NCBI GenBank assembly: GCA_964388965.1
Contig: CAYMCP010000041.1
Location: 1-32,948, forward strand
Direction: 5' to 3'
Length of the DNA: 32,948 bases
From: Albibeggiatoa sp964388965
Lineage (GTDB): Bacteria > Pseudomonadota > Gammaproteobacteria > Beggiatoales > Beggiatoaceae
In this document: one piece after another, positions 8,127-17,546 of the stretch
Layout of the letters: each line of letters begins with the position of its first letter
Numbering within the stretch: the first letter of the stretch is position 1
Program-made: the position numbers and the translations under genes
Notes under the pieces: generated by a model
The model's database searches: none
Seen by the model: only the letters and a program-made list of their open reading frames with translations
Told to the model about the DNA's origin: nothing

Positions 8127-9050
8127 ATGAAACGACAATTTTTACTTTTTTTGTTACTACTTATTCCATTCAGCGTATGGGCGACTGATGTCGGCGAACA
8201 ATTGCGTGAAGCAGCATTAATTGATGATGTTGATACAATTCGGGAATTAATTGAACAAGGTGTGAATGTGAATGAGCCTAACACTTTCGGCAAAACCGCT
8301 CTTATGCGTGCAGTTGAAGGCGGTAGTTTGCAAAGTGCTGTCGTACTGCTTTCCAGTGGTGCGGATGTCAACGCTAGAACGCGTGCCAGTTGCACGGCTT
8401 TAACTTTTGCGGCTGAATTTGGTCATGCTGATATTTCTGCGATGCTGGTTGAATTAGGTGCAAACGTTCATGATAGAACCCGTGCGGGTTGGGATGCGTT
8501 AATGATCGCAGCACGGCATGGTTATGAAATCGTGGTTGCACAGTTGCTAGATTTTGGTGCTGATCCGCGCGCGACGGATCGTAATGGTGATACAGCATTA
8601 ATCGCTGCTGCTGGTAAAGGGCATATTGAAACAGTTAAAGTTTTATTAAAAGATGAACATCTGGATGTAAACCAAGATAACCGTCATGGCTTAACCGCAT
8701 TGTCTAAAGCTGCTGAAGCAAGTCACATCGAGGTCATGAAGCTACTGTTAGAAAATGGTGCTGATGTAAATAATCGAGATGTTGGTGGTGCGACTACATT
8801 ACTCACGGCGGCAGCAGAAGGAAAAACCGCAGTCGTTAAAACTCTACTGTCATACGATGCCGATCCAAATTTGGCTGATGAATATGCTTCTACTGCCTTA
8901 ATGGAAGCTGCAAGCGGTGGTTACACTGACATTGTACAAATGCTATTGGAAAAGGGTGCAGATAAAAGCTTGAAAAATGAAGATGGTAAAACTGCACTGC
9001 AATTGGCAGAAGAGAAAAAACGCGCTGAGATTGTAGCGTTGTTGCAATAG
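8127..9050 (+). CDS. Secreted ankyrin-repeat protein
   Basis: 307 residues. An N-terminal signal peptide (hydrophobic about 4-17, cleavage probably after SVWA at 19) is followed by about nine ankyrin repeats with a period of 33 residues, from about 24 to the C-terminus. Several carry the TAL..AA..G..E.V..LL..GAD.N consensus very closely (for example those starting near 90, 156, 190 and 256). There is no other domain and no C-terminal anchor. Ankyrin repeats bind proteins; in the periplasm such proteins sometimes guard against exported toxins or oxidants, but nothing here identifies the partner. It stands alone, 276 bases after the cytochrome gene and convergent with xthA. A weak AAAGG precedes the ATG. 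Confidence 0.9.
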   Translation: MKRQFLLFLLLLIPFSVWATDVGEQLREAALIDDVDTIRELIEQGVNVNEPNTFGKTALMRAVEGGSLQSAVVLLSSGADVNARTRASCTALTFAAEFGHADISAMLVELGANVHDRTRAGWDALMIAARHGYEIVVAQLLDFGADPRATDRNGDTALIAAAGKGHIETVKVLLKDEHLDVNQDNRHGLTALSKAAEASHIEVMKLLLENGADVNNRDVGGATTLLTAAAEGKTAVVKTLLSYDADPNLADEYASTALMEAASGGYTDIVQMLLEKGADKSLKNEDGKTALQLAEEKKRAEIVALLQ

Positions 9051-9193
9051 AACTTCACGGCGTACAGAATTGTTTTGTGATAGTTCTAAGGTTGCAAAAC
9101 AGATTTTGAACGCCAATTTTTGTGCTAAGTTCAATTAACACCATGCGGATTGGCTTTACTTGTGCAATTCCGAAAAATTTTTACTCGCAATAA

Positions 9194-9967
9194 TCACATA
9201 TCAAATAATGCAATTACAGGTGCATGATCAGAAGGACGTTGTAATTGACGTGGCGCAATATCAGCTTGACAAGATAAACATCGCGCTTTTAAATCATTAC
9301 TAACCAAAATTAAATCAATCCGTGCCCCACGATTACGTCGAAATGCAGCAGCACGATAATCCCACCAGCTAAAATGTCCAGTTTCAGACTCAAATAAACG
9401 AAAACTATCGTAAAAACCCAAATCTAAAATATGTTGTAATGCTTTGCGCTCTGCTGGACTTACTAAAATCTGCCCTTGCCATGCGACAGGATCATGCACA
9501 TCTCGATCATCAGGCGCAATATTAAAATCACCGAGAATAATATAATTCGTATACAACTCGCGTTCAGCTTGTATATGCTGTCGCAAATGCTGTAACCAAT
9601 TCAATTTATAGATATATTTTTCTGAATCCACCTCAGAGCCATTCGGTACATATAGATTTAATACCCGAATTGACCCAAAGCTCGCGCCCAAAATACGCCG
9701 TTGCGGATCGTCCAAACTCGCAAAATCAGTTATCACATCCTCAGCCGGTGCTCGACTTAATAAAGCCACACCGTTATAAGCTTTCTGACCTGAAAATACG
9801 GCTTGATAACCTACCTCTTGTAGTGCTGCTACTGGAAACATTTCATTAGTTAATTTAATTTCTTGTAGCGCAACAACATCAGGTTGTTTTTTCTCCAGCC
9901 AATCAATGACATGTGATAAACGAACCCGTAAAGAATTGACATTCCAAGTTGCAATAGTAAACATCAT
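9194..9967 (-). CDS. xthA: Exodeoxyribonuclease III (AP endonuclease)
   Basis: 257 residues, near the 268 of E. coli Exo III. The enzyme removes nucleotides 3' to 5' from duplex DNA and cuts at abasic sites during base-excision repair. All motifs of the exonuclease III / endonuclease-phosphatase fold are present: TWNVNSLR (7-14), QEIK with E36, YVPNG (106-110), GDFNIAP with D147 and N149, SWWDYR (200-205), RIDLIL with D218, and SDHAP with D247 and H248. The first two codons are both ATG; the second (MFTIATWN) matches the family start better. No clear ribosome site precedes either. It starts 50 bases after the ParA-like gene ends, on the same strand, so co-transcription is possible. Confidence 0.95.
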   Translation of the reverse strand: MMFTIATWNVNSLRVRLSHVIDWLEKKQPDVVALQEIKLTNEMFPVAALQEVGYQAVFSGQKAYNGVALLSRAPAEDVITDFASLDDPQRRILGASFGSIRVLNLYVPNGSEVDSEKYIYKLNWLQHLRQHIQAERELYTNYIILGDFNIAPDDRDVHDPVAWQGQILVSPAERKALQHILDLGFYDSFRLFESETGHFSWWDYRAAAFRRNRGARIDLILVSNDLKARCLSCQADIAPRQLQRPSDHAPVIALFDM

Positions 9968-10017
9968 TTTTTAACGTCATCAAAAATAAATATTAAAGAC
10001 AATAGTTGGCATATTTT

Positions 10018-10644
10018 TCATTTTAATTCATAAATTATACGTGCAAAACCATCAAATTCTTTACAAGCTTTACCAGATGGCTCCATTTCAAATACCGCTA
10101 AACCCTCGCTAAACGAACGCCGATAAATAGTGCGTTGACATAATCGTGTATTTAACACCTTAATGCCGGGTAGACTATGCAACGCTTCTTCAGCTTGATC
10201 AGACTCTTTTACTGCGGCATGAGTATCTGCACGATTAATAAATGCTAAAATTTCCGGTGGTTTATCTTTCACTTCGCTAGCAACTAGATATAAAAATCGT
10301 TGTGTAGACCAAACATCAGCTTGACTAGGCGTAACGGGCACAATAATGCGGTTAGCTAACCCAATCGCTTTTTTCAGTGCCACCATATTTGCAGTACCAA
10401 CATCAATTACGGTTTGCGAAAACTCGATATTTTTGGGTTGAATGTAACGAGTATAGACTTTTAATACAGGTTCATGTTTTTCTTCTTCCCGAACTTGCGC
10501 AACATCACTAAGCGTACATTGCGGGTCTAAATCATAAGCAACGACAGTTTCACCCTCTCGTAACAGCCACAGTGCGTAATTAAAAGTCACTGTACTTTTA
10601 CCAGAACCGCCTTTAAGATTTCCAATCATCGTTATCATAAGCAT
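10018..10644 (-). CDS. Orphan ParA/MinD-type ATPase
   Basis: 208 residues with the deviant Walker A box KGGSGKST (11-18, signature K11 and catalytic K16), the A' motif YDLDPQ (37-42) and a hydrophobic Walker B strand ending in D79 (TVIDVG). This matches the small ParA class, which makes ATP-dependent dimers on DNA and positions plasmids, chromosomes or protein clusters. It lacks the N-terminal helix-turn-helix of type Ia ParA. No ParB or other partner gene lies on either side: xthA is downstream and a repeat-rich gap is upstream. It therefore resembles stand-alone cargo-positioning ParAs, or a plasmid gene left behind. A second in-frame ATG lies two codons inside (MLMITMIG). Assignment to the superfamily is sure; cargo unknown. 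Confidence 0.9.
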   Translation of the reverse strand: MLMITMIGNLKGGSGKSTVTFNYALWLLREGETVVAYDLDPQCTLSDVAQVREEEKHEPVLKVYTRYIQPKNIEFSQTVIDVGTANMVALKKAIGLANRIIVPVTPSQADVWSTQRFLYLVASEVKDKPPEILAFINRADTHAAVKESDQAEEALHSLPGIKVLNTRLCQRTIYRRSFSEGLAVFEMEPSGKACKEFDGFARIIYELK

Positions 10645-10765
10645 ACACGCTAAACAAATATTAGAATATTCTTACATTAAAACATAGATTTGTTGAAAGT
10701 GATAGAGATATTGATATTAGTAATTTGTTTTTGAGATGATACGTTTCCAGAAAAAATCCCTCGTC

Positions 10766-10793
10766 CCTCGTCCCAACGGTCTCCGTTGGGATG
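10766..10793. repeat. Dispersed palindrome, copy 1
   Basis: Perfect-looking hairpin unit with CTCGTCCCAACGG at the left and CCGTTGGGA at the right, followed by GGACGC..GCGTCC (10800-10814), another small inverted repeat. The same palindrome recurs at 10921-10950, 21349-21379, 24374-24399 and 32463-32500. This copy lies just outside the terminal repeats of the miniature element that follows. Confidence 0.8.
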
Positions 10794-10843
10794 CAACATG
10801 GACGCTCCGCGTCCCCCCAGCGAAAAAGTTTAGAAACAGGATA

Positions 10844-10985
10844 GGCGTTACGCAGTTCACACGAAAATTTTACGCTATATTTGCAATTCACAATAAATCA
10901 GGACGCAGAGCGTCCTTGCTGCATCCCAACGGAGACCATTGGGACGAGGGAAACGAGACAAATTTTTATTGAACTGCGTAACTCC
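10844..10985. mobile_element. TA-flanked miniature inverted-repeat element, copy 1 (142 bp)
   Basis: Left end GGCGTTACGCAGTTCA and right end TGAACTGCGTAACTCC are inverted repeats, with TA immediately outside both ends (10842-10843 and 10986-10987). Inside are GGACGCAGAGCGTCC (a small hairpin) and the 30-bp palindrome at 10921-10950. The inner 60 bases from AAAATTTTACGC to GCATCCC occur in inverted orientation in the copy at 24295-24479. There is no coding capacity. TA target duplication and short terminal repeats suggest movement by an IS630/Tc1-mariner-like transposase elsewhere in the genome. Confidence 0.75.
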
Positions 10986-11149
10986 TACACAATAATATCG
11001 TAGGACGTTGGTGCGTCGAATTGGACGACGGCGCAGTGCATCGTCATAAGGAAAAATTTAAAATTATTCATCATTTTTCGAGACATTCAAAACGCGATGC
11101 TAAAAAATATAGTAAACTTTTCCCAAAACCTACCCAATAAAACATTACA

Positions 11150-12877
11150 ATGAAACGGATTATTCGCCACACGTATGCGACACAGCATCAATTACCTAAT
11201 GATTTACACCCAGTTATCCAACGTGTACTGACTGCGCGTCACATACAGCACGCGGATGATTTGGATTATTCATTAAAAAATTTACTGTCTTATCATAACT
11301 TACATGGCATTCAGCAAGCAGTACAACTATTGTATGAAGCACTATATTACCAACATAAAATTTTAATCGTAGCAGATTATGATGCAGACGGCGCAACCAG
11401 TTGTGCATTAGCAATAAAATCATTACAAGCGATGGGTGCAAAAAATGTAAGCTTTTTAGTACCCAATCGAGAAGTACACGGCTATGGTCTGAGTCCAGAA
11501 ATTATTGAGCTAGCACGACCACAAAAACCCGATTTACTCATAACAGTAGATAACGGCATTGTCAGTTTTCGCGGCGTAGAAGCAGCACAACAAGCGGGTA
11601 TGAAAGTTTTGATTACTGATCATCATGTACCAGCAACTCACCTACCTAATGCTGATGCTATCGTCAATCCGAATCAAGTTAATGATAATTTTGCTAGTAA
11701 ACATCTAGCTGGCGTTGGCGTTATTTTTTATGTCATGTCGGCACTACGCAGTTTTTTACGACAACATCATTGGTTTAGCTACCACCAGATTGCAGAATTT
11801 AATCTAGCCAGCACATTAGATTTAGTCGCATTAGGCACAGTCGCAGATGTGGTAGCATTAGATAATAACAACCGCATTTTAGTTGAACAGGGCTTGCGAC
11901 GAATTCGCGCTGATCAATGTAGCGCAGGGATTAGAGCTCTCGTTAACGCATCAGGTTGTGAGCAATCGCAAATAACGACCGGTGATCTTGGTTTTCGTTT
12001 AGCACCACGTCTAAATGCCGCAGGACGTATGGATGATATGCGTTATGGTATCAACTGTTTATTGTGCGAAGACGATAAAACAGCAAAACAATATGCGGAA
12101 AATTTAGGTTATTTTAACGAAGAAAGACGTTACGTTGAATCGGAAATGGAACAAGAAGCAGCAGTAAAATTGACAGAATTATCTCAACAAGATTTGCCTT
12201 ATGGCTTATGCCTACTAGAACAACACTGGCATCAAGGTGTAATCGGATTATTGGCATCGCGTATCAAAGATAAATTTAACCGCCCAACTATTGTTTTTAC
12301 CAATGGAATTAATGAAGAATTGCGCGGTTCAGCCCGTTCAGTACGCGGCGTACACATTAAAAATGTATTAGAAAACATCGCTTCGCAATATCCCGATATG
12401 TTGACTAAATTTGGTGGTCATGCAATGGCAGCAGGTTTGACAATACCACGTCAGCATTATACGCAATTTACTCAAGCGTTTGACACGGAAGTGCGTCGTT
12501 TATTAAAAGCTGAAGATTTATTAGGCGAAATATATAGCGACGGTGAGCTACAAGCACAAGATTTCAGCTTAACATTAGCAGAACAATTGCGCTACATCGT
12601 GCCTTGGGGACAGGGTTGTGTTGAACCATTATTTGATGGAGAGTTTTATGTGCAAGAACGACTTTTATTAAAAGAAAAACACTTAAAAATGACTGTTACA
12701 CCTACAAGTGACACCGATCTGGAATTGGAAGCGATTGCATTTAATATCCATAAAATGGATTATTTAGATTGGGAAAATGTAAAAAAACTGCATTTGGTAT
12801 ATAAATTAGATTTACGAGTATTTCGGGGTAAGAAAACCATGCAATTACTCGTTAATGCTATACGGGTGTTGGAATAA
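11150..12877 (+). CDS. recJ: Single-stranded-DNA-specific exonuclease RecJ
   Basis: 575 residues, the usual length of proteobacterial RecJ. The enzyme degrades single-stranded DNA 5' to 3' in RecF-pathway recombination, mismatch repair and base-excision repair. The DHH phosphoesterase core is complete: ADYDADGATS (75-84, D76, D78, D80), TVDNG with D134, DHH at 157-159 and a GTVADVVAL block near 228-236. The DHHA1 domain has GGHAMAAG near 424-431, and the C-terminal OB-type domain follows. The start ATG at 11150 begins with MKRIIRH; no strong ribosome site is visible. A recB gene begins 43 bases downstream on the same strand, so the two nucleases may share a transcript. That pairing is unusual, since recB normally sits with recC and recD. 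Confidence 0.95.
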   Translation: MKRIIRHTYATQHQLPNDLHPVIQRVLTARHIQHADDLDYSLKNLLSYHNLHGIQQAVQLLYEALYYQHKILIVADYDADGATSCALAIKSLQAMGAKNVSFLVPNREVHGYGLSPEIIELARPQKPDLLITVDNGIVSFRGVEAAQQAGMKVLITDHHVPATHLPNADAIVNPNQVNDNFASKHLAGVGVIFYVMSALRSFLRQHHWFSYHQIAEFNLASTLDLVALGTVADVVALDNNNRILVEQGLRRIRADQCSAGIRALVNASGCEQSQITTGDLGFRLAPRLNAAGRMDDMRYGINCLLCEDDKTAKQYAENLGYFNEERRYVESEMEQEAAVKLTELSQQDLPYGLCLLEQHWHQGVIGLLASRIKDKFNRPTIVFTNGINEELRGSARSVRGVHIKNVLENIASQYPDMLTKFGGHAMAAGLTIPRQHYTQFTQAFDTEVRRLLKAEDLLGEIYSDGELQAQDFSLTLAEQLRYIVPWGQGCVEPLFDGEFYVQERLLLKEKHLKMTVTPTSDTDLELEAIAFNIHKMDYLDWENVKKLHLVYKLDLRVFRGKKTMQLLVNAIRVLE

Positions 12878-12920
12878 TCATTTACTTTTTTCATTAATAT
12901 ACGTTGAGCACAAATTCATT

Positions 12921-15900
12921 ATGTCAGTACAATCAATAGACCCAATAAATGTAGAACTTAATGGTATTAATTTAATTGAAGCCAGTGCAGGTACAGGTAA
13001 AACCTATACTATTGCTATTTTATTTGTACGCTTAGTGCTAGAGGCACACATCCCTGTTGATAAAATATTAGTTGTCACATTCACCGAAGCGGCAACAGGT
13101 GAATTACGCGACAGAATTCGCAAACGCCTAGCAGAAACACTGATTGCATTTGAAACAGGAAAAACAGAGGACGAATTACTACAAAAATTATTACAAAAAT
13201 ATCCACAAAATACACATGAAGAAGCAAGTAGTTATTTAAAACTCGCTATTCGTGGTTTTGACGAAGCGGCAATTTATACCATTCATAGTTTTTGCCGTCG
13301 CACCTTACAAGATAACGCATTTGAAAGTGGGATTTTATTTGACTTAAAACTGATTAAAGATCAAACCGAATTATTAAAACAAATTGTAGAAGATTTTTGG
13401 CGACAACATATCTATTCAGCTAATCCTCTATTTATAACTTATTTACTGGATGGCATCTGTAAAAATCCAGATGAATTAATGAAAATAATTGATTATGGTA
13501 AATTAATTGGGCAACCTTTTTTGCGTATTGAACCCGATCAGATAGTCGTACCAGACCCTAGCGATCATGAGCAATATTTTTTAACGCTCTTTCAAGAAGT
13601 CAAAACTTTGTTACAAACAGAACGACATAATTTGTTCAAACAACTATTGGATGCCATAGAGAGTAAAAATTTAAAAAACAATATTTACAATAAAAATAAA
13701 CTTAATAGCTGGTTTGATGAATTAGAGTTGTTTTTTGCTAATTTACCCCATCTTAATTTACCGGAAAGCCTGATTAAATTAACACCAGAAAAATTGCAAA
13801 TAGGCACTAAAAAAGGTGGAATGACACCAAATCATCATTTTTTCAATTTATGTGGACAACTCCTATCAGCGCAACAAAAATTGGTCAATCCAGAAGATAA
13901 TGCCGGTATTTATGATAAGCAATTTCTTGCCTTAAAAATCAAATTATTTGAACAAGTAAACATCATGTTGCAACAGCGCAAAATGGAACAACAAGTACAA
14001 TCATTTGATGATTTACTCACTGGCGTATACAAAGGATTAATATCCCCTTTTGGCAAATATTTAGCAAATTCCATTCGGCGTAAATATCACGCGGCACTTA
14101 TTGATGAATTTCAAGACACAGACCCGGTGCAATATCAAATTTTTCACCGCGTGTATGCAAATCAAGATAATCCCATTTTATTTTTTATTGGCGATCCAAA
14201 ACAAGCTATTTATAGTTTTCGTGGTGCGGATATTTTTGCTTATATTGATGCTTATCGTCACGCTTCAGCTCATCATACTTTAAATGTTAATTGGCGTTCT
14301 GAAAGTCGGCTAATTTATGCGATAAATCATTTATTTACCCATGCAAAAACTGACAATCCTTTTTTATTTACTGAAATTCCATTTCATCCAGTCAATCCAC
14401 CGAAAAATGATAATAAATCAGCACAATTGTTTATTCAAAATCAAGCGCTGCCACCGTTGCAATTATGGATGGTAAAACGATCTCAATTTGACTTAAACGT
14501 TAATAAGCCTATTCCTAAAAGTGCGGCTTTAAAATTTGTTCCACAAATCATTGCTAATGAAATTGCTCGTTTACTGAATTTAGCCTTAAAAAATCAAGCA
14601 GTTATTCAAATAAGTGATGAAAATAAAGAAATTCAACAAAAACCAATTAAAGCAGGCGATATTGCTATTTTATTACGCACTAATGAGCAAGCACGACAAA
14701 TGCAACAAATATTACGTTATTATCAAATTCCTAGTGTGATTTATAGTCAAGATAGTTTATTTGAAACGCTTGAAATATTAGAAATTTATCGGATTTTGCG
14801 CGCAATCGCTGAACCACATCAAGAGAGTTTAGTGCGTGCTGCATTGACTACAAATATTTTTGGTTTAACTGGAAACGATTTACAAGTTATTATTGAAAAT
14901 GAACAAACTTGGTCAGCATACCTAAAACGTTTACATTACTACAATTTTATTTGGCAACAGCAGGGTTTTATTCAAATGTTTCGCGCTTTATTGCGTCAAG
15001 AGCAAATTGCTACACGTTTGTTAAAATTTCCCGATGGCGAGCGACGTTTAACTAACGTGCTCCACGCGGGAGAAGTATTACAACAAGCTTGTATGCAGTA
15101 TAAATTGGGGATGGATGCTTTGTGTTATTGGCTGGGACAAAAACAACAGCAAGGTATGGAAAATGAAGCATTACAGCTTAGATTAGAAAGTGATGAAAAA
15201 CGTGTCAAAATTATCACTATTCATAAAAGTAAAGGTTTGGAATATCCGATTGTATTTTGTCCTTATATTTGGGATGGTAATTTGCGTAGTAAAAAAGCTA
15301 AACAATTTATTTTTCATGATGATAATAGCCAACGTGTATTAGACATTGGTTCTGAAAAACAGGAAATTAACTTAGAATTAGCCTTATTGGAAGAAAAAGC
15401 GGAAAACTTACGTTTATTTTATGTTGCTGTGACTCGTGCTAAACATCGTTGTTATTTACTATGGGGTAATTTTTTTGGCGCGGAAACATCGCCATTAGCT
15501 CATTTATTACATTCGCAAATTGATAGTAAAACGTTTAGTTGTGTAAGCGACACCCAGCTGGAACAAGATATTTACAAACTCGTGCAAACTTCTGAAAATA
15601 CAATAGGTATGAGTGATGTTATTACCAAACCGATACGTTATGAACGTCAACCAGAATCTAAACAATATTTAAAAGAACGCCATTTTACTAATAAAATTGA
15701 TAAATCATGGAAAATATCAAGTTTTACTACTTTAGTTTCTCGCAAATTTATTGCTGATATTCATGAACGCCCCGATCATGACGAAATGACACAGCTTAAA
15801 CCAAGTGTGGATATAGCGTTGGATAATATACCAAGTATTTTTGATTTTCCGCGTGGTGCAACTGCTGGTATATTCTTGCATACTCTGTTTGAAAAGATAG

Positions 15901-16571
15901 ATTTTACTTTAAATAAAGAAAATTTAGCAAAACGGCTAGCATATCAACTTAATGTAGCGGGTTATGATAATGAGCAATGGTATGATATTTTATTAAAATT
16001 TTTGCAGGATGTATTAAATACGCAATTAAGTGTGGATAATCCACAATTTAAGCTGGCTAATATTAGTAAAGATAAGCGGTTAGATGAATTAGAATTTTAC
16101 TATCCGCTTAATTTAATCCAAGCTAAAGATATTCAAAATCTGTTTCAACGATATAGCGAATCTATGCAAATCAGATTTAATCCACAGCAATTGAATCGTT
16201 TAAATTTTGCGCCCATACAAGGGTTGCTCAAAGGCTATATTGATATGATATTTGAGTTTGCGGGTAAATTTTATATAGTAGATTATAAAACCCATTTTTT
16301 AGGTAATAAGCCTATTCATTATCAATTTGAACAATTAAATTATATTATGCAACATGAGCATTATTTATTACAATATTATATTTATTCTGTTGCTTTGCAT
16401 CGTTATTTGAACTTGCGCTTGCAACATTATGATTATAATAAACATTTTGGTGGCGTATATTATTTATTTGTACGTGGAATGCGTCCAGAGTGGGGACATA
16501 AAACAGGGATTTTTTATGATCAGCCGTGTCAGGCTCTGGTCGAGGATTTATCACAGCTATTAGCTTCTTAG
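12921..16571 (+). CDS. recB: RecBCD enzyme subunit RecB (helicase-nuclease)
   Basis: 1216 residues from ATG 12921 (MSVQSIDP). The frame is open further upstream, but that would overlap recJ and add a non-family tail. The order is that of RecB: Walker A ASAGTGKT (about 21-28), the helicase motif TIHSFCRR, DEFQDTD (about 394-400), GDPKQAIYSFRGAD, VNWRSES, TIHKSKGLEYP, and LFYVAVTRAKHR of motif VI. The C-terminal RecB nuclease domain has GYIDMIF and IVDYKTHFLG near 1104-1126, keeping the catalytic Asp and DYK. RecB unwinds and cuts double-strand ends up to Chi and loads RecA. It needs RecC and RecD, and neither is next to it here: 369 non-coding bases follow. The gene looks intact. Confidence 0.95.
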   Translation: MSVQSIDPINVELNGINLIEASAGTGKTYTIAILFVRLVLEAHIPVDKILVVTFTEAATGELRDRIRKRLAETLIAFETGKTEDELLQKLLQKYPQNTHEEASSYLKLAIRGFDEAAIYTIHSFCRRTLQDNAFESGILFDLKLIKDQTELLKQIVEDFWRQHIYSANPLFITYLLDGICKNPDELMKIIDYGKLIGQPFLRIEPDQIVVPDPSDHEQYFLTLFQEVKTLLQTERHNLFKQLLDAIESKNLKNNIYNKNKLNSWFDELELFFANLPHLNLPESLIKLTPEKLQIGTKKGGMTPNHHFFNLCGQLLSAQQKLVNPEDNAGIYDKQFLALKIKLFEQVNIMLQQRKMEQQVQSFDDLLTGVYKGLISPFGKYLANSIRRKYHAALIDEFQDTDPVQYQIFHRVYANQDNPILFFIGDPKQAIYSFRGADIFAYIDAYRHASAHHTLNVNWRSESRLIYAINHLFTHAKTDNPFLFTEIPFHPVNPPKNDNKSAQLFIQNQALPPLQLWMVKRSQFDLNVNKPIPKSAALKFVPQIIANEIARLLNLALKNQAVIQISDENKEIQQKPIKAGDIAILLRTNEQARQMQQILRYYQIPSVIYSQDSLFETLEILEIYRILRAIAEPHQESLVRAALTTNIFGLTGNDLQVIIENEQTWSAYLKRLHYYNFIWQQQGFIQMFRALLRQEQIATRLLKFPDGERRLTNVLHAGEVLQQACMQYKLGMDALCYWLGQKQQQGMENEALQLRLESDEKRVKIITIHKSKGLEYPIVFCPYIWDGNLRSKKAKQFIFHDDNSQRVLDIGSEKQEINLELALLEEKAENLRLFYVAVTRAKHRCYLLWGNFFGAETSPLAHLLHSQIDSKTFSCVSDTQLEQDIYKLVQTSENTIGMSDVITKPIRYERQPESKQYLKERHFTNKIDKSWKISSFTTLVSRKFIADIHERPDHDEMTQLKPSVDIALDNIPSIFDFPRGATAGIFLHTLFEKIDFTLNKENLAKRLAYQLNVAGYDNEQWYDILLKFLQDVLNTQLSVDNPQFKLANISKDKRLDELEFYYPLNLIQAKDIQNLFQRYSESMQIRFNPQQLNRLNFAPIQGLLKGYIDMIFEFAGKFYIVDYKTHFLGNKPIHYQFEQLNYIMQHEHYLLQYYIYSVALHRYLNLRLQHYDYNKHFGGVYYLFVRGMRPEWGHKTGIFYDQPCQALVEDLSQLLAS

Positions 16572-16940
16572 TTGAGTAATTAATTTGTCCGCGTTAGTAA
16601 AGGTAATAATTTTAATCTGATTGCTCATCTAAAAAATAATTGATATTCATAAAATGAGTTATTTTTAGCTTGCTTTAACGAGATTTAATTGATTTTTTAG
16701 TTCGCTCTAGTAGCGTTATTCATATCCACATTAGACAACTACCCTTCTAAGTTTCTGATTTTAAATCCTTAATTTGAAAATTTATATGCTAACAAAATAA
16801 TTTTATTTATTAAAATCAGTAAGTTAAAAATAGCCTATCCAATGTGAGTATTAATACTGAATGAATTGTGATGTTAGGCTTAGTATAATACGACATCTTA
16901 AAGACATGAGAATTTCATTCAGCTTTATGACTACCATACT
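16572..16940. other. Intergenic region upstream of the two-component operon
   Basis: 369 bases, AT-rich, no open frame worth calling. A perfect TATAAT lies at 16884-16889, about 50 bases before the response-regulator start, but no convincing -35 box stands 16-18 bases before it, so it is only a candidate -10. No terminator hairpin was found behind recB. Confidence 0.4.
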
Positions 16941-17543
16941 ATGAAAATATTGCTTGCAGACGATCATCCTTTGTTGCAGCAAGGTTTAGCACTTATCATC
17001 AAAAAAATATTTCCTCGCAGTCACCTTCAATTCAACACTTCTTGGGGAGAAGTCGAACAAACTCTAAAATCCAATTCATTTGATTTGGCATTATTTGATA
17101 TTTTTATGCCATCGGCGCAAACTTGGGAACATGAATTAACAGAAATTATAAAACAGTATCCGAAACTTTTTATTTGTATGATGTCGAGTTCATCTGAACA
17201 AATTCATATAGATACTGCTTTTAAATTGGGTGTAAAAGGTTATTTGTGTAAAACCGCGACGACAGAGGAAATTAAACAGGCTTTACTGACTATAGTTGGG
17301 GGAAAGCAATATATTCCTCCACAATTATGGCATATTGATAACACACTGGATTTAACCTATCGTCAACAGGAAATTTTAAAACTGATGGCACAAGGCTTAG
17401 GTGTTAAGAAAATTGCGCGAATATTACAGATAAGTGATAACACGGTCAAAAAACATATCGCAAGCATTTATGAAATATTGAATGTTAATAATCGTGTAGA
17501 AGCGATCAATATTGCACGTCAAAACGGATTACTCGGATCATAA
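16941..17543 (+). CDS. NarL/LuxR-type response regulator
   Basis: 200 residues. An N-terminal receiver domain (about 1-118) with acidic pair D7/D8, phospho-acceptor D53 and K104 is followed by a LuxR-type helix-turn-helix (about 135-195) with LTYRQQEILKLMAQG, and ISDNTVKKHI as the recognition helix. It is a DNA-binding transcription factor switched by phosphorylation. The kinase partner is almost certainly the next gene, which begins 3 bases after the stop (TAA, ATA, GTG), indicating translational coupling. The position usually held by a second acidic/loop residue after D53 reads IFMPSAQ, with no Gly of the common PGMDG loop, a mild deviation. Target genes are unknown. Confidence 0.93.
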   Translation: MKILLADDHPLLQQGLALIIKKIFPRSHLQFNTSWGEVEQTLKSNSFDLALFDIFMPSAQTWEHELTEIIKQYPKLFICMMSSSSEQIHIDTAFKLGVKGYLCKTATTEEIKQALLTIVGGKQYIPPQLWHIDNTLDLTYRQQEILKLMAQGLGVKKIARILQISDNTVKKHIASIYEILNVNNRVEAINIARQNGLLGS

Positions 17544-17546
17544 ATA

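Noticed and set aside
10766..10950. Closely spaced palindromes as a CRISPR array
   Set aside because: Only two units in opposite orientation, no regular spacers, no cas genes; they belong to the dispersed repeat family.
12855..12920. Upstream extension of recB overlapping recJ
   Set aside because: The 22 extra residues do not fit the family; ATG 12921 gives the expected N-terminus before the Walker A box.
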